64,000 nucleotides of DNA from Charina bottae (Eukaryota > Chordata > Lepidosauria > Squamata > Charinaidae). A program made the position numbers and the translations under genes. Positions 56,750 through 64,000 of this stretch are shown in pieces; position 1 is the first letter of the stretch; every line of letters begins with the position of its first letter. The stretch spans positions 60,190,914-60,254,913 of the forward strand of contig JALMGJ010000002.1 of assembly GCA_023362775.1 (NCBI GenBank), read 5' to 3'. The notes below the pieces were generated by a model. It did not search any database and was not told the DNA's origin. It was given only the letters and a program-made list of their open reading frames with translations.

Positions 56750-57646
56750 TCATTCAGCCTTCCTTATGGTCCAGCTCTCACAGACATAGGTTACTACAGG
56801 GAATACCATTGCTTTGACTATGCAGATTTTTGTTGTCAGTGTGATGCCTCTGCTCTTAACTATTTTATCAAGATTTGCCATTGCTCTCCTCCCAAGAAGT
56901 AGACGTCTTCTGATTTCCTGGCTGCAGTCAGCGTCTGCAGTAATCTTTGCGCCTAGAAATACAAAGTCTGTCACTGCCTCCACTTTTTCTCCCTCTATTT
57001 GCCAGTCATCAATCAAGCTCGTTGCCATGATCTTGGGTTTTTTTAGCTTTAACTGCAACCCAGCTTTTGCACTTTCTTCTTTCACCTTCATCATAAGGCT
57101 CCTCAGCTCCTCCTTGCTTTCAGCCATCAAAGTGATATCATCTGCATATCTGAGATTGTTAATGTTTCTTCCAGCGATTTTAACTCCAGCCTTGGATTCA
57201 TCAAGTCCAGCACATCGCATGATGTGTTCTGCGTACAGGTTGAATAGGTAGGGTGAGAGTATACAGCCCTGTCGTACTCCTTTCCCAATCTTAAACCAGA
57301 CCATTGTTCCGTGATCTGTTCTTACCGTTGCTACTTGGTTGTTATACAGATTCCTCAGGAGGCAGACAAGATGACTTGGTATCCCCATAACACCAAGAAC
57401 TTGCCACAATTTGTTATGATCCACACAGTCAGAGCCTTTAGAATAGTCAATAAAACAAAAATAGATGTTTTTCTGAAACTCCCTGGCTTTCTCCATTATC
57501 CAGCGGATATTGGCAATTTGGTCTCTAGTTCCTCTGCCTTTTCTAAACCCAGCTTGTACTTCTAGCAATTCTCGCTCCATGAATTGCTGGAGTCTACCTT
57601 GCAAGATCTTGAGCATTACCTTACTGGCATGTGAAATAAGTGCCAC
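56750..57646 (-). pseudogene. BovB reverse transcriptase core
   Basis: The 298-codon open frame reads ALISHASKVMLKILQGRLQQ, EVQAGFRKGRGTRDQIANIR, FCFIDYSKGSDCVDHNKLW (usual AKAFDCVDH), GVRQGCILSPYLFNLYAE, RYADDITLMAESKEELRS (catalytic ADD near 57140), FVFLGAKITADADCSQEIRR and PVVTYVCESWTIRKAE. It was joined to 58665-59112 before the PLE landed. The change from KAFD to KGSD removes the first catalytic aspartate's usual context, so activity is doubtful. Confidence 0.9.
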
Positions 57647-57666
57647 TGTTCGATAGTTTGAACATT

Positions 57667-58652
57667 GTATTGTCGAAGGCTTTCACGGCCGGAGTTCAAT
57701 GGCTGTTGTGGGTCTTCCGGGCTGTGTGGCCCTGTTCTGGAAGTTGTGGTTCCTAACGTTTCGCCAGCATCTGTGGCCAGCATCTTCAGAGGGCAGGAGC
57801 ACAGATAGAAGCAAAATCTCTGTGCCCAGGTAGAGTGGCAATGTTCTATTTATAGAGCTAAATTATAGGAGATTAGGTGGGGTTTTTTGTTGTGTTGAAA
57901 TGTTAACGAGTGGCTGATGAGCGTGATTAGCATGTTCATTGTGAGAAGTATTCCCATGACCTGGTGGTTGGACTGAGTTCGTTGACCTTTTGCAGGCTGT
58001 GTTTTTCAGGACTGGTAGCCAGGTTTTGCTAATTTTTAAACTTTCTTCTTTTTTATTGTAACTGTGCTGGTGTTTGTGAATTTCAATGGCTTCTCTGTAT
58101 AATCTGGTGTAGTGGCTTTTGGTGTTGTCCAGTATTTCTGTGTTTTCAAATAGGATTTTGTGTCCCGTTTGCTTGAGAGCATGTTCAGCTACTGAAGATT
58201 TTTCCGGTTGCTGTAGTCTGCAGTGTCTTTCATGTTCTTTTATCTTGGTGTGAATGCTTCGTTTTGTGGTTCCGATGTATACTTGTCCACAGCTGCATGG
58301 TATGCGGTATACTCCTGCAGCGGTGCGGGGGTCCCTTTTGTCTTTTGCTGATTTTAGCATTTGTTGTATTTTTCTGGTGGGTCTGAAGACTGTTTGAAAG
58401 TTGTGTTTTTCCATCAGTTTTCCCATGCGGTCAGTGACTCCTTTGATGTAGGGCAGGAATACTTTGTTTGTGGGGGACTGTTTTTCTTCAGTTGGATGTT
58501 GTTTTCTTGGTTTGATGGCTCTTTTTATTTCATTCTTGGAATAGCCATTTGCCTGTAGGACCCAATTCAGATGGTTAAGTTCATGCTGGCGAAACATTAG
58601 GAACCACAACTTCCAGAACACAGCCACACAGCCCAGAAGACCCACAACAGCC
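57667..58652 (-). mobile_element. Penelope-like element with 70-bp inverted ends, 12-bp TSD
   Basis: 986 bp inserted in the BovB RT between agtttgaacatt (57655-57666) and agtttgaacatt (58653-58664). The segments 57701-57770 and 58583-58652 are inverted repeats of 70 bp with about 4 mismatches (GGCTGTTGTGGGTCTTC; AACGTTTCGCCAGCAT). The 3' edge carries GTCGAAGGCTTTCACGGCC, common in vertebrate PLEs. Inverted extra copies of the terminal repeat at a truncated 5' end are a known PLE feature. Confidence 0.92.
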
Positions 58653-58663
58653 AGTTTGAACAT
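57863..58663 (-). CDS. PLE C-terminal protein with GIY-YIG endonuclease, uninterrupted
   Basis: The 266-codon frame is open from the 5' inverted repeat to TAG at 57863. The apparent ATG lies in BovB flank, so the true start is lost. Order: hydrophobic residues encoded by the inverted repeat; RT end/linker with WVLQANGYSKNEIKRAIKPR, VFLPYIKGVTDRMGKLMEKH, FQTVFRPTRKIQQML; then GVYRIPCSCGQVYIGTTKRS, the GIY-YIG core (GVY and YIG); IHTKIKEHERHCRL; SVAEHALKQTGHKILFENTE; and HYTRLYREAIEIHKHQHSYN. RT is absent. The open frame suggests a young insertion. Confidence 0.82.
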   Translation of the reverse strand: MFKLAVVGLLGCVAVFWKLWFLMFRQHELNHLNWVLQANGYSKNEIKRAIKPRKQHPTEEKQSPTNKVFLPYIKGVTDRMGKLMEKHNFQTVFRPTRKIQQMLKSAKDKRDPRTAAGVYRIPCSCGQVYIGTTKRSIHTKIKEHERHCRLQQPEKSSVAEHALKQTGHKILFENTEILDNTKSHYTRLYREAIEIHKHQHSYNKKEESLKISKTWLPVLKNTACKRSTNSVQPPGHGNTSHNEHANHAHQPLVNISTQQKTPPNLL

Positions 58664-59479
58664 TCTTTAGTGCTTCCCTTTTTTGGTATGGGGATGTAAG
58701 TTGATTTTTTCCAATCTGATGGCCATTCTTGAGTTTTCCAAATTTGCTTGCATATGGCATACATCACCTTGACAGCATCATCTTGCAAGATTTTAAACAG
58801 TTCAGCTGGGATACCGTCGTCTCCTGCTGCCTTGTTATTAGCAATGCTTCTTAAGGCCCATTCAACCTCACTCTTCAGGATGTCTGGCTCTAACTCACTG
58901 ACTACACCGTCAAAGCTATCCCTGATATTATTATCCTTCCTGTACAGATCTTCCATATATTCTTGCCATCTTTTCTTGATCTCTTCTGCTTCTGTAAGGG
59001 CCTTGCCATCTTTGTTTTTGATCATACCCATTTTTGCCTGGAATTTACCTCCGATGTTTCTAATTTTCTGGAAGAGGTCTCTTGTCCTTCCTATTCTATT
59101 ATCTTCTTCCACTTCTGCACATTGCTTGTTTAAAAATAATCCCTTATCTCGTCTGGCTAACCTCTGGAATTTTGCATTTAATTGGGCATATCTCCCCCTA
59201 TCACTGTTGCCTTTTGCTTTCCTTCTTTCTTGGGCTACTTCCAGTGTCTCAGCAGACAGTCATCTTGCCTTCTTGGTTTTCTTTTTCTTTGGGACGTTTT
59301 TTGTTGCCGCCTCCTGAACAATGTTGCGAACTTCTGTCCATAGCTCTTCTGGGACCCTATCTACTAAATCTAGTCCCTTAAATCTATTCTTCACTTCCAC
59401 TGCATATTGATTAGGAATGTTAGTGAGCTCATATCTAACTGATCTGTGGGTCTTCCCTATTCTCTTTAGTCTAATCCTA

Positions 59480-60169
59480 AATTGTGCAATAAGAAGTTCG
59501 TGATCTGAACTACAGTCAGCTCCAGGTCTTGTTTTTACCAACTGTATAGATGTCCGCCATCTTTGGCTACAAAGGATGTAGTCAATCTGATTTCAGTGTC
59601 GACCATCTGGTGAAGTCCATGTATAAAGTCGTCTTTTAGGTTGCTGGAAGAGAGTGTTTGTTATGCACATTGAATTGTCTTGGCAAAATTCTATCAGCCT
59701 ACAGTATGTCCCACTTCATTTTGTTCTCCCAGATCATGCTTGCCTGTAATTCCATTTGACTACCCATCTTAGCATTCCAGTCTCCTGTATTGAAAATAAC
59801 ATCTCTTTTTGGCGTATTATCCAGTAGGTGCTGCAGATCCTCATAGAACTGATCTACTTCTGCTTCTTCAGCATCTGTGGTTGGGGCGTATATTTGGATC
59901 ACTGTGATGTTAAATGGCTTACCCTGAATTCGAATTGAGATCATTCTATCGTTTTTTGGATTGTATCCAAGCACTGCTTTAGCCACTTTATTATTAATTA
60001 TGAAGGCTACTCCATTTCTTCTGTGGTCCTCTTGTCCACAGTAGTAGATCTGGTGGTCATCTGATGTGAAGTGGCCCATTCCAGTCCATTTCAGTTCACT
60101 GACACCTAAAATGTCTATATTTAATCTTGACATCTCACCAATAACCACATCCAATTTGCCCTGGCTCAT
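59480..60169 (-). pseudogene. BovB APE-type endonuclease (broken)
   Basis: Motifs run SQGKLDVVIGEMSRLNIDIL, VSELKWTGMG, YYCGQEDHRRNGVAFI, VIQIYAPTTDAEEAEVDQFY, FNTGDWNAKMG (usual 'IIGDWNAK'), SDYILCSQRWRTS and SSDHELLIAQF. Stops near 59699 and 59590 break the frame. Catalytic E, D, N and H are still readable. Confidence 0.88.
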
Positions 60170-60575
60170 AGATCTTACATTCCAGGTTCCTATGGTGTGT
60201 TGATCTTTAGAACATCGGATTCGTTGTTCACCACCAGCACCGTCGGCCGCTAGCTGTCCTTTCGGCTTTGAGCTAGCTGCGTCATCACATCTGGGGCTAG
60301 TTGAACGTATCCTCTGTTCCTCCCCAGTAGCATTTTGACCATCTTCTGACCTGGTAGTCCCATCTTCTGATAGTATACCGACATATGGTTGTACTGATCC
60401 ATTTAGTTTTCACGGCAAGAATACTGGGGTGGGTTGCCGTTACCTTCCCCAGGGATCGTATTTAGTCTGACCTCTCTTCCATGACCTTCCCGTCTTGGGT
60501 GTCCCTTCACGGTTTAGCTCATGGTGCTCATTGAGGTGCTCAAGCTCCAGCACCACGACAAGGTAACGATCTCCT

Positions 60576-61328
60576 TTGCTGGAGCATATAGTACATTGCT
60601 GTAAAACTAAAACTGCATTTCTTAGAATGACTTCAAACAGAATGGTTTATAAATCCTCATATTATACTAGATAGAGGAAACTCCCAGTGGCAACTCATTG
60701 ATTGGTAATAGACATTTAGTTAATAGGGCTGTCACCATAATGGATTTGGGTTTTTACCTCTCCTAAATTTAGGAAGAATATACAGTAGCTTTTTGAACTA
60801 CTGATACTCTGGATTTCTCTTTTTCTAACAACTATTGTTTGAAATATGATTTTTTAAATGCTAAAGTCAAATCCAATCTAATTCATTTACACAAACACAA
60901 GGACCTTACTTGCTTTAGGTTTGACAATGCACATTATATTTTCAGAATTTATATGCAACCTCATTCATTTTGGGATTATTATTTACACAGGAAAGAAAAT
61001 GAACCCTTACCTTAAAAAGTAGCAAAAAGTAAATCAGGATGTTTGTGACTAAAGCTTTCTGTGAATTTTCAGGGTTTGATGAAAGCTTAGTGCAAAACAC
61101 AAGTTCAGATTTTTTTTCTTTTATTAAACAAATAGCATCTAATTTCAACTTTCCGGCAAGCATAATTTATGACCCAAACACTGGCCTGTTGAAATTCTAA
61201 ACTACAGAGGGAATGAACGTTTTCTTTCTACTTCATACTACATAGCATAAGTGTTTTCTCCCTGGATATGTCTGCCCTCTGTAATGTTAACTAAATATAT
61301 CTATGCATTCCTCTATTCCTACACTCTA
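60576..61328. other. No recognisable feature
   Basis: AT-rich spacer between the BovB 5' end and a microsatellite. Confidence 0.4.
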
Positions 61329-61416
61329 CCCACTTCCTTCCTTCCTTCCTTCCTTCCTTCCTTCCTTCCTTCCTTCCTTCCTTCCTTCCTTCCTTCCTTC
61401 CTTATTTATTTATTTT
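61329..61416. repeat. (TTCC)n-(TTAT)n microsatellite at an L2 end
   Basis: About 17 TTCC units and a few TTAT units sit directly against the 3' end of the L2 at 61417. Confidence 0.95.
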
Positions 61417-61685
61417 TCAAATTTATTCCCCGCCCATCTCCCATGCAAGGGACTCTGGGCGGGTTACAATAAATAAAAAATTTAAAAACTATACAAAATA
61501 TCTAAAAACACCAGCATAACATAATAAAATAAAATCCAAGATGGATTTGGACCCGCAGAATAGATTGTGGAGCTACGGGGCCAGCCAACCGCAGGAGGCA
61601 CTACCACCTCCGTCGTCCCAGGCCAGGTGGCAGAGCCAGGTCTTAAGGGCCTTCCGAAAGGCCAGGAGGGAGGGGGCCAATTTAA
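61417..61685 (-). mobile_element. L2-type 3' end
   Basis: ATTCCCCGCCCATCTCCCAT, GGGACTCTGGGCGGGTTACA, then ATCCAAGATGGATTTGGACC and GGGCCTTCCGAAAGGCCAGG are nearly identical to the left end of the L2 at 44820. A 5'-truncated young copy of the same subfamily. Confidence 0.9.
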
Positions 61686-61929
61686 TGAAAGGGATTACAA
61701 ATACTGATATAACTTCCCTCTATGTGTCAGGCTGGTAACTGGCTTTTCTTTGATCTTACATTCAACCCCCATCAAGGGGCCACCTGCATTGAGTGCATCC
61801 TTCTCTTCATCTTGGGCAATTTTTTCCAGGATTCCATGAACACTGCCCAGCCCACATTCTCCATTATAAAAACAATAGATCTTCAACAGCTGTCGACACC
61901 CATTTTAATTGTCATCCATAACACACACC

Positions 61930-62290
61930 TTAATTAAAGATCTTACCCAGTATCTGGTAATAAGAAATTACCAGGATATACTGATTTTCTTCTGGTGACT
62001 TTGACAAGGGACCAGCAATGTCTATGGCAAATCTGGAAAATGGAGGGGGGGAAAGGCATTTTTTCCAAGGGAGCCTTGTCCTGTTTCCCTTGAGCTTCAC
62101 ATACTGACTTTCTGGGCAGGACTGACCATGAGTTTCCACACCTTTAGTCATTCCTGGCCAAAAGAACCTGTCTCTAAGCCTCATTAGAGTTTTTTCTTCC
62201 AGCATGTATTCATGGGTGATTTTTAGTAAATCTGCCCTGAAACCCTGTGGAATTACCACTTGCTCCAGCAATGTCACTTATCCTTTCAGA
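61930..62290 (-). pseudogene. Ty3/gypsy integrase N-terminal and start of core
   Basis: The minus-strand frame reads VVIPQGFRADLLKITHEYML, RLRDRFFWPGMTKGVETHGQ, SCPESQYVKLKGNRTRLP and PFSRFAIDIAGPLSKSPEEN. This matches gypsy integrase: an H2C2 zinc module with WPGM, then the first catalytic Asp in 'DI.GPL'. The second His and at least one Cys of the zinc module are lost. RT, RNase H and LTRs are not visible nearby. Integrase would insert element DNA into the genome. Confidence 0.85.
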
Positions 62291-63265
62291 AGGGATAGGG
62301 CTTGCATTGCAACAGCCCATCTGCCATCTTGTCCTGCAGACACCACTTAATTTTCACTCTGGACCTAGGCTCCCCTCTGACTCTAGAAAGAGCCCCATCT
62401 TTTTTCATAAACGCAGGATGCTCCTCCCATTCATATCACTCTCAGTCACTGAGTGACTTAGGTCCAGTGACTCTACCTCATAGGCTTGGTGGGGGGTGGG
62501 GGGTGGAATCGGAGGAGGGAGTGTCTATGTACACCACCTTGAGATCCTGAATTAAAGAAGGGATAGAAATCTAATAAAAATAAAATATTTGGCCGGAAAA
62601 GAATACCTGCCTAGAAGAAGAATAAGGGAAAATGGCAGAAACACTACATTCTTTCTTGCTCCCTCCCTAGTTGCACACAGAAAACTCACATGCTGAGTAC
62701 AACAGAGCAGGATTTCGGCCTGATCAAATACGTTGTTTTTCCTTCCAGACTGTCTATTTTATTTAGCTTATTGATATTCCAGTTCAAACATTTTCTTTAA
62801 TTTAGTCTTACTGAGTTGTGATGAGTTAACTAGAAATGCCAAATTGTTCATTGACCTCCCATTGAGTCTTCCTTCTTATTTTATCCTGACGGAGAGAACA
62901 AAGGGATTGTGTAAAATTGACTTATTCAGCAGAAATCGGGGAAATACAAAGTAGATCATCCATGTGAGTCTTAAAATTCTACATGCTGACTTTAGGGATC
63001 TTTGTTCTCAAAGAAAACTGCAACTTCAGTTGAGCACAAATATCAGCACAGCTGATGAAAATCAGGATTGCCAGCAATCCATCATGCATCCCACTGGTGG
63101 ACCTACAAGGATTCTTGCTGGTATTACAGTACATCTTACTGGCCTAGCCTGCACAATGTGCCAAGGCATAGTTTGGCTTGTTTGATTTAGGCTTGGTGTG
63201 CTATATGAACCCAGCCAAATATAGCTTATGCAAGAAACATGGTTGAACTGCAGCTTAGTGTAACA
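62291..63265. other. Mostly anonymous
   Basis: A SINE/L2-like end lies near 62500-62580 (CACCACCTTGAGATCCTGAA followed by an AATAAAAATAAAAT tail). The rest shows no feature. Confidence 0.4.
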
Positions 63266-63385
63266 TAGAAGTGTGTGCAGTAGTACAATCCTAAACATGT
63301 GCTGTCGAAAATAAATCCTACTAAGCACAGTGGGATTACTCTGTAGTAAGGAATCCATAGGAGTGCAACCTAGGATTGTTTTTCT
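63266..63385. mobile_element. Palindromic MITE-like fragment
   Basis: Left TACAATCCTAAACATGT and right GCAACCTAGGATTGTTTT form an inverted pair around 'aaataaatcctactaagcac' and 'agtgggattactctgtagta'. This resembles a common amniote repeat with the word 'taggattgca' at both ends. Ends approximate. Confidence 0.45.
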
Positions 63386-63837
63386 AAATATTGTCTAGGT
63401 ATTTTCTTCTTTGCTGTTATTACTGCAAAGTTCCATTAAATTGTTGCTACTGAAAGAGCACAATTAACCTTTAGCTTCCTGAAAGGGATGCTGTGCTAAG
63501 GCAGCACACTCAGTATTAAACTTTCAACAAGCACTTTTTTCCACCAGCTACATTTGTGCTTGTTATGGGATCTCTATTACCTTCTGCATCCCAAGCTAAT
63601 GAAGGAGTCTACCATCTTCCCATGGGAAAGCTTGCCCCCATGACCCTGGCAAAACAAAGGGGTCACTTTGATAAGCAAAGAACCCTGCTTGCTGCATACA
63701 GGCTGTCGTAATCAATGGCCTGGTTATGAAGGACTGAAAGTCGCTTGACAGATAGCAGTGATGGAGGGTGGAAAAGAACCCTCCAAACAAAAGGGCAGAG
63801 AGGCAGTTCCAAATGAAGAGGCAAGCTTGAGCCATTG
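63386..63837. other. No recognisable feature
   Basis: Anonymous sequence. Confidence 0.4.
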
Positions 63838-63895
63838 AGAAGAGGAGGAGGAGGAGGAGGAGGAGGAGGAGGAGGAGGAGGAGGAGGAGGAGGAG
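63838..63895. repeat. (GGA)n microsatellite
   Basis: About 18 GGA units with strong purine strand bias. The poly-leucine ORF on the minus strand is a product of this tract. Confidence 0.97.
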
Positions 63896-64000
63896 CCGCC
63901 TAGCTGATATTTCTAGCAAACACTTGGCTCTTGTGGGAAGGAGACTTCCAGCTGCTTGATTCTGAGAAAGATAGCATCCTTGTAAGCAAAGAGATGCAGG

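Larger units (their letters stand above)
56368..60575 (-). mobile_element. RTE-BovB LINE, nearly full length, split by a PLE
   Basis: From right to left: a 5' region with GGTGCTGGAGC (about 60575), endonuclease (60169-59480), basic linker, RT N-part (59112-58665), a PLE insertion (57667-58652), RT core (57646-56760) and a C-terminal block with tail at 56368. The RT core keeps GKGVRQGCILSPYLFNLYAE and NNLRYADDITLMAE in one 298-codon frame. It is the most intact BovB RT in the window and retains what the copy at 22098 has lost. Confidence 0.93.

Noticed and set aside
61695..61886. Possible gypsy zinc knuckle (CFYNGECG) on the minus strand
   Set aside because: The cysteine-histidine spacing is wrong, and the position downstream of integrase does not fit gypsy gene order.
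63596..63919. ORF with a leucine run
   Set aside because: The leucine run is the translated (GGA)n tract; the rest has no motif.

Overview
The window looks like intergenic nuclear DNA of a vertebrate, most likely a squamate reptile (lizard or snake). The grounds are the repeat content: RTE-BovB LINEs, a tRNA-derived SINE whose 3' end resembles the BovB tail (Sauria/Squam type), many L2-type LINEs with (AAAT)n tails, L1, Penelope-like elements with GIY-YIG domains, Ty1/copia and Ty3/gypsy LTR elements, hAT DNA transposons, and dense microsatellites. I found no host protein-coding gene, tRNA gene or rRNA gene. Every open reading frame I could recognise belongs to a mobile element, and nearly all are broken.

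Layout. 1-5 kb: two small palindromic DNA elements, then an L2 copy whose 5' part is inverted against its 3' part, with a scrap of gypsy gag inside it. 5-7.3 kb: an L1 3' end and a solo gypsy LTR with a 5-bp target-site duplication (TSD). 7.5-9.9 kb: a complete 2.26-kb poly(A) retroposon with a 17-bp TSD, carrying one short ORF and no reverse transcriptase. 11-12.5 kb: a 5'-truncated L2. 12.5-17 kb: a long decayed L1 on the minus strand, ending in a 36-bp minisatellite. 17.5-18.7 kb: a Penelope-like element (PLE) split by a BovB fragment. 19.5 kb: a full-length SINE. 19.9-22.1 kb: a repeat-poor interval. 22.1-24.7 kb: a BovB lacking its catalytic reverse transcriptase (RT) block. 25.3-30.3 kb: a copia-type element with two apparently identical LTRs, a half-tRNA primer site and a ruined coding region. 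31-35 kb: SINE, compound microsatellite, L2, BovB 3' ends and a second copia fragment. 37.2 kb: a second hAT MITE. 38.2-42.5 kb: an L2 carrying a 1.77-kb hAT-like element and a SINE, the SINE itself split by a PLE. 44.8-48.6 kb: the most complete L2, with endonuclease and RT. 49-52.2 kb: L2 remains and a second copy of the short-ORF retroposon. 54.4-55.1 kb: a copia LTR related to the 25-30 kb element. 56.4-60.6 kb: a BovB with intact RT motifs, split by a 986-bp PLE that has 70-bp inverted ends. 61.4-64 kb: L2 3' end, gypsy integrase remnant, a small palindrome and a (GGA)n tract.

How the parts relate. The autonomous families (L2, BovB, L1, PLE, copia) are plausible sources of the machinery that moved the passive ones: BovB for the SINE, L1 for the short-ORF retroposon, and an intact copia elsewhere for the defective copia-like element. 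Nested TSDs give a relative order of insertions at several places. The strongest candidates for something little described are the short-ORF retroposon family (7580-9835 and 50544-52189), the copia derivative with matching LTRs but a dead interior (25265-30260), and the hAT-like element filled with hairpin repeats, one of which has an inverted loop (38606-40372).
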